DNA of 64,000 bases from CAVZTA01 sp963778025 (GTDB lineage: Bacteria > Chloroflexota > Limnocylindria > Limnocylindrales > CSP1-4). Position numbers and translations under genes: made by a program. Positions 29,444 through 37,348 of this stretch are shown one piece after another. The notes below the pieces were generated by a model. That model had not been told where the DNA came from, did no database searches, and saw nothing but the letters and a program-made list of their open reading frames with translations. The stretch is from contig CAVZTA010000006.1 in the NCBI GenBank assembly GCA_963778025.1, positions 248,001-312,000 on the forward strand, written 5' to 3'. Positions within the stretch are counted from its first letter, which is position 1, and every line of letters begins with the position of its first letter.

Positions 29444-30469
29444 ATGAAGCGGCTTCGGCCGTTCCTGCCCTGGATCCTGGGGCTCGTCGGGACCGTCGCC
29501 GCGATCGCCGCGATCGCCATCTCCGTCGACGTCCCGAAGGCCATCTCGCAGATCCATCAGTTCGAGTTCATCTGGCTCGTCCCGGCGCTCGCCGCGCTGA
29601 CCGCCCAGATGCTGTTCCGCGCCACCCGCTGGTCGAAGCTGCTCACCGTGACGGCCGGGCGGCCGATCCGGGTGCGCCGGATCCTCGCGCCGTTGCTCGT
29701 CGGGTATCTCGCCAACAACGTCCTGCCGGCGCGTGCCGGTGAGGCGGTGCGGACGGTGCTCGTCTCGCGACGCGAGCTGATCGGCCTGGGTGAGGTCGCG
29801 GCGACCGTCATCACCGAGCGCGTCCTCGACCTCGTGACGCTCGCCGGCGTGGCCGCGATCGCGGTCTGGCTGGCGACCGGGGGCACGGGCGGGGTCGGGC
29901 TCAGCCTGATCGTCCTGGGTGTCGGCGGGTTCGCCGTCGGGCGGTTCCTCGCGCAGGTCGCCGACCGCAGGCACTGGCTCGACCGGCTGCCCGCGAACCG
30001 GCTGTTCGGCCTCGTGCGTGGCCTCGTCGAGACGATCGGCCGCCTGCCGCTCTGGGTCCTGCTCCTGAGCGCCGGGTTCAGCCTCCTGGCGTGGGGCTGC
30101 GACGCGATCGTCGTGCTGTCGGTGGGCCGGGCGGTCGGCGCCGATCTCCCGGTGGCCGCCGCGATCGCGATCAGCGCGGGGGCGGTCATCGGCACCGCGG
30201 CACCGGCGGCGCCGGGCTATGTCGGCACGTTCGAGCTGGCGGCGATCGCGGCCGGGGCGGTCGTCGGCGTGCCCCCGGAGACCGTCCTGCCGATCGCCCT
30301 GGTCCTCCACCTGCTGGGGATCATCCCGATCTCGATCGCGGGCGTCGTGGCGTTGTTCCAGCTGGGCGGCCGTTCCGGGATCGCGGCGCAGACCGCGTCA
30401 CCCGCGGCCGAGCCGACGTCCGAGCCGAGTCCGCTCGACGAGCCTCGCGTCCACCCCGCGACTCGATGA
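29444..30469 (+). CDS. Lysylphosphatidylglycerol synthase TM-region (UPF0104) membrane protein
   Basis: Intact, 341 residues, about eight helices. It has FRATRWSKLL, VGYLANNVLPARAGEAVRTVLVSRR (the NNVLP-RAGE signature of the family), ITERVLDLVTLAGVA and APAAPGYVGTFELAAIAAGA. Only the flippase-like domain is present; the MprF synthase domain is absent. Such stand-alone proteins are found beside polyprenyl-sugar enzymes and may flip lipid-linked sugars. That matches the Dpm1-like gene overlapping its stop (ATGA). Confidence 0.8.
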   Translation: MKRLRPFLPWILGLVGTVAAIAAIAISVDVPKAISQIHQFEFIWLVPALAALTAQMLFRATRWSKLLTVTAGRPIRVRRILAPLLVGYLANNVLPARAGEAVRTVLVSRRELIGLGEVAATVITERVLDLVTLAGVAAIAVWLATGGTGGVGLSLIVLGVGGFAVGRFLAQVADRRHWLDRLPANRLFGLVRGLVETIGRLPLWVLLLSAGFSLLAWGCDAIVVLSVGRAVGADLPVAAAIAISAGAVIGTAAPAAPGYVGTFELAAIAAGAVVGVPPETVLPIALVLHLLGIIPISIAGVVALFQLGGRSGIAAQTASPAAEPTSEPSPLDEPRVHPATR

Positions 30470-31206
30470 CCTCGTCCGTGCCGGGCACGGCGCCCGAGCT
30501 CTCGATCGTCATGCCGGTGTTCAAGGAGGGCGACCGGATCGAGCCCGTCGTGCGCGCGCTCACCGCCGCGATCCCGACACCGCACGAGCTCCTCGTCGTG
30601 TACGACTTCGACGAGGACCCGACGCGACCCGCCGCAGAGCGCCTCGCCGCCGAGCTGCCCGCCGTCCGGCCGTTCCGCAACGACCTCGGCCGAGGCGTGC
30701 TCAACGCGATGAAGGCGGGCATCGCGGGGTCGTCGGGCACGTACGTGCTGATCACGATGGCCGACGGCTCGGACGAGGCCCACGTCGTCGCACCGATGCT
30801 CGAGCTGGCGCGCGGCGGCGCCGACGTGGTCGCCGCGTCGCGCTACATGCGCGGCGGACATCAGGTCGGCGGGCCGCTCCTCAAGCGGACGCTCAGCCGG
30901 ATCGCGGGCCTGTCGCTCCACTGGGTGGGCGGCATCGCGACCCACGACCCGACGAACAACTTCAAGCTCTACTCGCGACGGCTCCTGGACGCCACGCCCA
31001 TCGAGTCGTCGGCGGGCTTCGAGCTCGCGCTGGAGCTCACGGTCAAGGCGACCCTCGCCGGGCGACGGGTGGCCGAGGTGCCCACGACGTGGCGCGACCG
31101 GACCGCCGGCGAGAGCAACTTCAAGCTCCGCAAGTGGCTGCCCTACTACCTCAAGTGGTACGTCGTCGCGATGCGCGGCCGGGCGCGGAGGCTGCTCCGC
31201 CGCTGA
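30466..31206 (+). CDS. GT2 polyprenyl-phosphate sugar synthase (Dpm1-like)
   Basis: Intact, 246 residues. The motifs run LSIVMPVFKEGDRIEPVV, LLVVYDFDEDPT, LGRGVLNAMKAGIAGSSGTYVLITMADGSDE (metal-binding ADGSDE), DVVAASRYMRGG, and VAEVPTTWRDRTAGESNFKL, the pattern of dolichol- or undecaprenyl-phosphate mannose/glucose synthases. No membrane domain follows. It would make a polyprenyl-phosphate sugar from an NDP-sugar on the inner face, the donor the many GT-C proteins in this window require. The ATG overlaps the preceding stop (ATGA). Confidence 0.8.
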   Translation: MTSSVPGTAPELSIVMPVFKEGDRIEPVVRALTAAIPTPHELLVVYDFDEDPTRPAAERLAAELPAVRPFRNDLGRGVLNAMKAGIAGSSGTYVLITMADGSDEAHVVAPMLELARGGADVVAASRYMRGGHQVGGPLLKRTLSRIAGLSLHWVGGIATHDPTNNFKLYSRRLLDATPIESSAGFELALELTVKATLAGRRVAEVPTTWRDRTAGESNFKLRKWLPYYLKWYVVAMRGRARRLLRR

Positions 31207-31577
31207 CGGCGCGTGTCGCCGTCGACGACTCGCGTGCGGCGCGTTCCGTTCGCACGATGACATCCGGCGGCCAGTCGACTCGCACGTCGGTCGTCGCCAG
31301 TCGTGAACGCGGCCGGCTCCGACGCGTCGACACATCCCGGGCGTCGCCGTGATCGACTGGTGTGCATTTCCGGCCTGTGCCCGCAACGGCCGATCGCGAG
31401 GGCCTCGCTCGGACGGCGATCTGGCCGTCGCTATCGAGCCCGATGACCGCCCCGTGTGCAGCCGAGCGCCGAAGCGAGCCGTCGGGCGACGCATCCTGGA
31501 CCTTGACGTCGACCAGCCCGCCGTTTGCACATCAGGCGATCACGGGCGGTGGGAGCGACCAGGGCGACCCCGCGGCA
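31207..31577 (-). other. 371-bp gap between convergent genes, possible hidden C-terminal extension
   Basis: No intact gene is seen. On the minus strand, one frame from about 31512 to 31400 reads like a beta-strand-rich domain (GGLVDVKVQD, HGAVIGLDSDGQIAVRA) and could be the frameshifted C-terminus of the 31578-32990 protein. Nothing supports an RNA or mobile element. Confidence 0.3.
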
Positions 31578-32990
31578 TCAGCCGCCGTCGAAGCGGGCGC
31601 AGTCCGCGGGGAGCGGGCGACTGCCGATGCAGCCGGCGAGGACGAACTCGGGTGGGTCGAGCGCGCGCTTCGAGCGCGTCGGCCCTGGCCTCCTCGGGGA
31701 TCGGCCGGACGGCATCGCCCGCCAAGCGAGTCGCTCAGCGGTGACCCGAAGCGCGCGACGATCGCCCGCACGCGATCGGGTGACGGGATGAGCACCAGGT
31801 CGACGGAAGGGTCGACGCCCGGCGGCAGCGGCTCGGTCGTCGCGAGCGCCACCAGCGCCCGCGTGAGGTCGGCCCGCTGGAGGAACAGATCGCGCCCGGA
31901 GAGCAGCAGCCGCACGTTCCACAGCAGTGACAGCGTGATCACGAGGCCGACGGCCCCGACCGCGAGCAGTCGCAGCCGCGGCGCCTCGGGCATCGGCCGC
32001 CGCCCGATCGCCGTCGCGAGGGCGAGCAGCGCGAGGATCCCCGACAGGTACGTGTAGCGCGTGTAGTACTGCGCCTCGATGCCGAGGTTCGATCGCACGA
32101 GGCCCAGCAGGATGTACATCGCGACGATCGCGCCGAGCAGCGCGATGGTCCGCCTCGGGACGACGATCCGGCGCACGAGCGCGATCACGAGGAGCGCGGC
32201 AGTAGCCGCCACCGCGATGAGCCCACCGGCCTCGCCCACGCCCAGCGCCGCGCCGAAGGCCGTCGTCAGCCCGCCCAGCACGAACGACGGCACGTTGACG
32301 ATCGCGTCGGCGGTGAACGGGCTGCCGTGCGCGGCGACCCCGGCTCGCCCCAGCGCCACGTACCAGACGAGCCAGATCCCCGCCGGCACGAACGTCGCCG
32401 GCACGAGCCGCCGGCGCGCGGGATCCACCAGCAGGTCGAGCCCGACGAGCGCGAGCATGAACAGCCCGAAGCCGCTGGTCATGATCGCCAGGACCAGGAG
32501 GATCGTCGCCGCGACGACCCGGCCTCGCGTCGGCCGTCCATCGAGCAGCAGCAGCGCCCCGAATCCCAGTGCGATCGCCCCGACGAACCCGATCTGCATC
32601 GCCCAGAACAGGTCCTCGAAGCCGCTCCCGAACAGCAGCACGACGAGCGTCACGGCGGCGGCGATCCACGGCTGCGTCGCGCGGCGAGCGATGACGTACA
32701 CCTCCAGCGCCACGACCGCGTGCAGCAGGACCAGCAGCGCCAGATACGGCATGTAACTGCCCAGCCCGATCGCCTCGACCAGCGCCCGGAAGACCGTGAC
32801 CTGGATGCCCAGCCAGTGCTCGTTGAAGGGGGTCAGGAAGCTGTCGAGCCCCAGCGGGCGCGCCGCGATGACCTCCCACTCGTCGGCGAAGAACGTCATC
32901 CCTCGACCGAGCCACAGGAGCAGGAGCGACGCGATGACCGTCGCGACCCCGACGAACGCGTCGGTGCGGTCGAGGCGTCGAGGATTCACA
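31578..32990 (-). CDS. Polytopic membrane protein (GT-C-like), frameshifted C-terminus
   Basis: About 470 residues with roughly eleven helices. The first loop is LGRGMTFFADEWEVIAARPLGLDSFLTPFNEHWLGIQV, with the acidic ADEW and the NEHW pair, a layout shared by several bacterial GT-C families of unknown substrate. IEAQYYTRYTYLSGILALL resembles the Y..RY...P loop near the end of the membrane part. Two shifts near 31730 and 31680 precede the ending LAGCIGSRPLPADCARFDGG at 31578. The GTG start at 32990 overlaps the upstream stop as GTGA, so it is coupled to the Gpi18-like gene. Confidence 0.55.
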   Translation of the reverse strand, partial: CESSTPRPHRRVRRGRDGHRVAPAPVARSRDDVLRRRVGGHRGAPAGARQLPDPLQRALAGHPGHGLPGAGRGDRAGQLHAVSGAAGPAARGRGAGGVRHRSPRDAAVDRRRRDARRAAVRERLRGPVLGDADRVRRGDRTGIRGAAAARWTADARPGRRGDDPPGPGDHDQRLRAVHARARRARPAGGSRAPAARAGDVRAGGDLARLVRGAGASRGRRARQPVHRRRDRQRAVVRAGRADDGLRRGAGRGRGRWAHRGGGYCRAPRDRARAPDRRPEADHRAARRDRRDVHPAGPRAIEPRHRGAVLHALHVPVGDPRAARPRDGDRAAADARGAAAATARGRGRRPRDHAVTAVERAAAALRARSVPPAGRPHAGAGGARDDRAAAAGRRPFRRPGAHPVTRSRAGDRRALRVTAERLAWRAMPSGRSPRRPGPTRSKRALDPPEFVLAGCIGSRPLPADCARFDGG

Positions 32991-34269
32991 CGCGCGACGG
33001 TAGGTCGACCACGCTGGCGCGCCCACCGGTCGATGGTCCGGCTTCGGGCGAGCCCGTCACGAGCAGCCGCGCCGCGACCACGACCGCCACCCCGAGCAGC
33101 AGCACGACCGCCGGCAACGCGAGCGGTCCATCGATGGGGATCGCAGCCCCCAGCTCGGACGTCGCGGGCGCCGCCGCCACGAGGTTCAGCGCCACGACGG
33201 CCTGCGCGACCAGCCACGCGACGAGATACCGCCGCTCCGCGATCAGGAGCGTCAGCAGGATCACGGCGGGATACGCGTACCGCTCGTGCATCGTCGTGAG
33301 CGTCAGATAGGCGCCCAGCGACGCGAGGATCGTGCCGAGGACCAGCCGTTCGATCGTCGGCCGCCGAAGGACCGCGAGGAACACCAGCACCTCGAGCAGC
33401 GCCGCGAGCACGAGACCGATGGACCGGAAGGTGATCGGCCCGAGGATCGCGTTCCCGTCAGCGACGAACGCATCCTGGACGAGCTGGCCCTGGAGCAGCC
33501 ACCACGGGTTCCATGCCCGCAGCGAGAGCACGTTGAAGGTGTCGTTCTGGTGCGAGCCGATGCTGGCGATGTAGTTCGCCGGTCCACCGGCGGCCAGGAA
33601 CGGCAGCCACGCCACGACCGCTACCGCCAAGCCCACCGCCACCGTCGTCGCGACCAGCCGCACACCGCCCCGCGCGAACACCCACGCCGCGAACGGCACC
33701 AGGAACGGCAGCGCCTGGGGCTTGGTGAGGACGCTCAGCGCGAGCAACGCCGCGGCGACATGCGGCCGGTCCGCCCGGGCGGCGCACAGGGCGAGCACCG
33801 CCCACAGCACGTAGATCGACTCGTACTGCCCCCACCACGCCGACGTGTACCAGGCCACCGGCAGGAGCAGCGTCCCGGCGACGGCCACGAGCGCCGTGCC
33901 CGGACGATCCCGGAACCACCAGACCATCGCCGCCGCCAGGCCCAGGTCCGCGAGCGACGCCGGGATCTTCATCACCGCCCGAACGGACGGGTCGTCGAAC
34001 GAGGCCGACGTCGCGAACGACGGATGCGCCGCCCCGATGAGCGCCCACACGTACGCCATCACCGGCGGGAACGTGAGGTCCTGGTCGTAGGCGCGCGGCA
34101 AACCGCCCTGGACGATGCCGTGGATCCAGCGGGCGAACTCGGTCATGTCGCCGGTCAACCCGCTGCTCGGGAGGAGCGCGACCCGGATCGCGATCCCGCC
34201 GAGGACCATGAGCGCGAGCAGGAGTCGGTCGCGGGTCGTCCAGGCCCTGCCGGCCGGCGACACGGTCAT
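32986..34269 (-). CDS. Gpi18-like GT-C mannosyltransferase
   Basis: Intact, 427 residues, about eleven helices. The first luminal loop is SGLTGDMTEFARWIHGIVQGGLPRAYD, then FPPVMAYVWALIGA. WYTSAWWGQYESIYVLWAVLALC and LLALSVLTKPQALPFLVPFAAW match the conserved WWGQ-D/E-S and KPQ motifs of bacterial Gpi18-related mannosyltransferases. TTMHERYAYPAVILLTL is the closing HERY motif of the family. The acceptor is unknown. Its stop overlaps the next gene and it lies 4 bp downstream of the PIG-L gene, forming a three-gene minus-strand operon. Confidence 0.75.
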   Translation of the reverse strand: MTVSPAGRAWTTRDRLLLALMVLGGIAIRVALLPSSGLTGDMTEFARWIHGIVQGGLPRAYDQDLTFPPVMAYVWALIGAAHPSFATSASFDDPSVRAVMKIPASLADLGLAAAMVWWFRDRPGTALVAVAGTLLLPVAWYTSAWWGQYESIYVLWAVLALCAARADRPHVAAALLALSVLTKPQALPFLVPFAAWVFARGGVRLVATTVAVGLAVAVVAWLPFLAAGGPANYIASIGSHQNDTFNVLSLRAWNPWWLLQGQLVQDAFVADGNAILGPITFRSIGLVLAALLEVLVFLAVLRRPTIERLVLGTILASLGAYLTLTTMHERYAYPAVILLTLLIAERRYLVAWLVAQAVVALNLVAAAPATSELGAAIPIDGPLALPAVVLLLGVAVVVAARLLVTGSPEAGPSTGGRASVVDLPSRV

Positions 34270-34273
34270 CCGC

Positions 34274-35356
34274 TCAGGCCGTCGTGCTCACCCAGTACCG
34301 CTCGGCGTAGCCACCCACGCCGGTGAGCTCGCTCGTCGTCGCCGCGTACGAGCGGACGCCGTCGGCCATCGCCTTCGTGCTGCCGAACAGCCGGTCGATC
34401 TGGCTCTCGTACAGGGCGATGCCGCGGATCTTGCGCTCGACCTGGTCGGTGATGTCGGCGTACTCGGCCTTGAGCAGGATCCCCTCGGGGAGCTCGCTCC
34501 AGATCTCGTCGCCCAGGTCGCCGAGCTGCCGGAAGTCGTTCCACCACGCGTACGGGAAGTCCTCGTAGAACTGGACGGCGCCGACGAGGTTCGGACCCGG
34601 CATGATCCACCGCCGATGCTCGTTCAGCAGCGCGACGCCGACCTCGCGACACAGCTGATGGTCGACGTGCCCACCGATGCCGAGCGGGACGTACACGCGC
34701 TGCGGCTCGAGACGCAGGATCTCGCGGCGGATGAGCTCGTACGGCGCCGTGTCATCGTCGCGCGGCGTGTTCAGCAGCTGGTCGTCGCCCTCGTAGCCTC
34801 GGAAGACCGCGTCGGGCAGATCGAGCCAGACGATGCTCGCCTCGGCGAACGCGGCGTAGGCCTCGTCCTCCAGGCGCCGCTGCGCCATGACCTCACCGGC
34901 CGCGGCGGCGTCGACGAGCTCGTCGGTGAGCACCGCGCCCTGGGTCGACACATCGTCGATGACCCGTTGCCCCGCCAGCGACTCGTTGTGGATGTTCGCC
35001 CGGCGATACCACGAGGAGCGCTGCCAGAAGCGCTTGGCGGCGGCATCGGCATCGGCCTGGGTCGCATCGAGCTTGTCGGTCGTGGCCTGCCACGGCGGGA
35101 GGTACGTCGGGTCGTCGTAGCCGTACTCGGCGCGGATATGGGCCCGGTTGAACGCCTCCGTCACGGGCCACATCGTCTTGCTGCCGAAGCCGAGCGCCTC
35201 GCGCTGGTAGCTCGTCAGGTCGCCGTTGCCGCCGCCACTCCCCGAGAAGACCGTGATGATCGTGACGTTCTGCCCGAGCTCCCGGAGGTTGGCGATGAGG
35301 CCGCCGCACGAGAGGGCGACGTCGTCCGGATGGGGCGCGACGAACACGTGGGTCAT
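34274..35356 (-). CDS. PIG-L family deacetylase
   Basis: Intact, 360 residues, longer than the usual 230-280 because of an insert at about residues 75-170. The zinc motif at the N-terminus is FVAPHPDDVALSCGGLI (the usual HPDDE has V for E), and the second histidine motif is PLGIGGHVDHQLCREV. The family removes N-acetyl groups from GlcNAc-containing lipids, glycans or thiols. With Gpi18-like and PIG-V-like transferases nearby, a GPI-like or PIM-like glycolipid route is suggested, though only by context. The ATG is 9 nt after TATACT, giving a leaderless start. Confidence 0.75.
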   Translation of the reverse strand: MTHVFVAPHPDDVALSCGGLIANLRELGQNVTIITVFSGSGGGNGDLTSYQREALGFGSKTMWPVTEAFNRAHIRAEYGYDDPTYLPPWQATTDKLDATQADADAAAKRFWQRSSWYRRANIHNESLAGQRVIDDVSTQGAVLTDELVDAAAAGEVMAQRRLEDEAYAAFAEASIVWLDLPDAVFRGYEGDDQLLNTPRDDDTAPYELIRREILRLEPQRVYVPLGIGGHVDHQLCREVGVALLNEHRRWIMPGPNLVGAVQFYEDFPYAWWNDFRQLGDLGDEIWSELPEGILLKAEYADITDQVERKIRGIALYESQIDRLFGSTKAMADGVRSYAATTSELTGVGGYAERYWVSTTA

Positions 35357-35389
35357 GACCGCGCGAGTATATCGGCGGGCAGGTCCGGC

Positions 35390-36070
35390 TCAGGCGGTCC
35401 AGCCGCCCCGGTCGTCCCAGCCGCCCAGCCCGACCAGCGGGACGAACACGACAGGCCCGTCGGACATCTCCGTCCAGTCGTTGGCACCGCGGCGCGTCAC
35501 GACCATCAGATCCTGGTGCTCGCGCGGCCCGACGGGCATCACCAGGCGACGGCCGATGCCGAGCTGCTCCCGCAGCGCATCGGGGATCACCGGGCCGCCG
35601 GCCGTGACGAGGATGCCGTCCCACGGCGCGCCATCCGGTTCGCCGAGGCTGCCATCGCCGGTCCGAACGTCGACCAGGGCGCCGAAGCCCTCGCGCTCCA
35701 GCGTGGCGCGGGCCTCGTCCGCCAATCGCTCGTGGCGCTCGATCGTCGTCACGTGGCAGCCGAGCGCGGCGAGGATCGCCGTCTGGTAGCCCGAGCCGGT
35801 GCCGACCTCGAGGACGCGGTCGCCCTTCATGACGCGGAGGAGCTCGGTCATGCGGGCGACGATGTACGGCTGGGAGATGGTCTGGCCCGAGGCGATGGGC
35901 AGTGCCGCGTCGGCATAGGCGCCCTCGATGCCGCCCGCCCGGACGAACCGCTCGCGGGGCACGCGACACATCGCGTCGAGCACGCGCTCATCCGTGACCC
36001 CCCGCGATCGCAACTGGCGTTCGACCATCGCCTGGCGCGCCTGAGCGGCGGCATCGCCGGTGCCCGTCAT
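35390..36070 (-). CDS. pcm: Protein-L-isoaspartate O-methyltransferase
   Basis: Intact, 226 residues, the normal length. It shows RQLRSRGVTDERVLDAMCRVPRERFV, PIASGQTISQPYIVARMTELL (the family substrate motif) and VLEVGTGSGYQTAILA (SAM motif I), then DGILVTAGGPVIPDALREQL. It repairs isoaspartyl residues in damaged proteins in the cytoplasm. The start ATG 36070 follows CATACT by 6 nt. Confidence 0.9.
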   Translation of the reverse strand: MTGTGDAAAQARQAMVERQLRSRGVTDERVLDAMCRVPRERFVRAGGIEGAYADAALPIASGQTISQPYIVARMTELLRVMKGDRVLEVGTGSGYQTAILAALGCHVTTIERHERLADEARATLEREGFGALVDVRTGDGSLGEPDGAPWDGILVTAGGPVIPDALREQLGIGRRLVMPVGPREHQDLMVVTRRGANDWTEMSDGPVVFVPLVGLGGWDDRGGWTA

Positions 36071-36194
36071 CGGCGCAGTATGGCCACCCAGGTCTCGCGG
36101 CGCCCACCCCGCGCCGTCGTACGCGGCCGGTCATCTGCATCACCGAACGACTAACGACCCGTCCCACGCCGGCGACCGATCCACGCGCTCCGAC

Positions 36195-36670
36195 TCCCGC
36201 CGGACCGGTGGGAGCGATACGCCCCGCGCTACCGGTGCGACCGCTAGTTTCGGCTCTGGAGGGGCCACTGGCCCGGATCCGGCGCACGGAGGAGCGTGGC
36301 GCACGCTCAGATCCCGGCGATCTCGACGGCCGCGCGCCGCCTTGGGGTCTGGAACCGCCCGGAATAGCGCTCACACCGGCACGACTGTTCTCAGCCCGAA
36401 GGTGACCCCGACGGGGGAGAGACGGCGCGCTCCGACGCCCGCCTGACCGGTGGGAGCGATCAACGCCGCCGCTACCGGTGCGACCGCTACTTTCGGCTCT
36501 GAAGGGGCCACTAACCCGGATCGGGCGTACGGACGAGCCTGGCGCACGCTCGATCCCGGCGATCTCGACGGCCGCGCGCCGCCTTAGGGGCCTGGAACCG
36601 CCCGGAATAGCGCTCGGAGCGGTACGCCCGGGGATTCAGCCCGAGGGTGACGCCGACGGGGAGAGAGACG
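36195..36670. repeat. Imperfect tandem duplication, period 242-243 bp
   Basis: Two adjacent copies: GACCGGTGGGAGCGAT begins at 36203 and again at 36445; GATCTCGACGGCCGCGCGCC at 36319 and 36561; GGAATAGCGCTC at 36361 and 36604. Copy 2 runs into the last codons and stop of the Ser/Pro-rich gene (36636-37274), and copy 1 carries a diverged version of the same end. The copies differ at many single bases and short indels, so the duplication is not recent. This fills the 565-bp gap 36071-36635; no gene is evident in it. Confidence 0.75.
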
Positions 36671-37274
36671 GTGCGCTCACCGATGCCGATGCGGACGGGC
36701 TCACGGATGGCGAGGCAGACACCGAGGCCGAAGCCGACGCCGACGGAGACGCCGACGCCGAAGCGGATGCCGACGCCGAAGGAGAGGCCGACGGGGACCC
36801 CGAAGCGGAAGCGGACGGCGACGCCGAGACCGACGGGGAAGCGGTGGGGCTCGGCGAAGGCGGCGGGGTCGGCGTGCCGGTGATCAGACCCGCGGTCCCG
36901 CCCAGGAGCGCGTATCCGAAGATCGCGACGAACGCGGCGACCGCCGCGATCACGTAGATCGCGGAGATCCGGTCGTCGATGTGGACCGCGTGCTCGGACG
37001 GTGTGACCGCCGGGGCGGCTGAACGTGCGGGCGGAGCCGGTCGCCGAGGTCCGCGAGCGGCACCCGCAGGAGCGCTCGCAGCGGCCGTGGCAGCGGCAGC
37101 GGCAGCCGGCGGGATGACCTCGGTCGGCGTCTCGTCGGCGTCGGCGTCACCCTGCCCGGCGTCGGCCTCGCCTTCGCCGGCTTCGACCTCGTCGGCCTCG
37201 ACCGCCTCCGCGCCCTCGGCGTCAGCGTCGACCGGCGCTCCGGTGTCATCGGCCGTCGGTTCCCGATCGGTCAT
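36636..37274 (-). CDS. Single-pass membrane protein with acidic N-terminus and Ser/Pro-rich tail
   Basis: 212 residues. Residues 1-50 are Asp/Glu/Ala-rich, 55-90 Ala/Pro-rich, then a single helix IYVIAAVAAFVAIFGYALLGG and about 85 residues of Ser-Pro-Ser-Ala repeats to the end. The N-terminus is probably cytoplasmic and the repetitive tail outside the membrane. The start is ATG 37274; an upstream GTG (VLREWITRM) is possible. There is no known family. Low-complexity Ser/Pro tails in this position are often wall-spanning or O-glycosylated, which would suit the sugar transferases nearby, but that is conjecture. Confidence 0.65.
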   Translation of the reverse strand: MTDREPTADDTGAPVDADAEGAEAVEADEVEAGEGEADAGQGDADADETPTEVIPPAAAAAATAAASAPAGAARGPRRPAPPARSAAPAVTPSEHAVHIDDRISAIYVIAAVAAFVAIFGYALLGGTAGLITGTPTPPPSPSPTASPSVSASPSASASGSPSASPSASASASASASPSASASASVSASPSVSPSASASVSAPSLSPSASPSG

Positions 37275-37348
37275 CCGGGTGATCCACTCCCTCAGCACGA
37301 CGCCCCCAGTCCCACGATCGGGCCGGGAGCGCGGGCGAAAGTGTAGCG

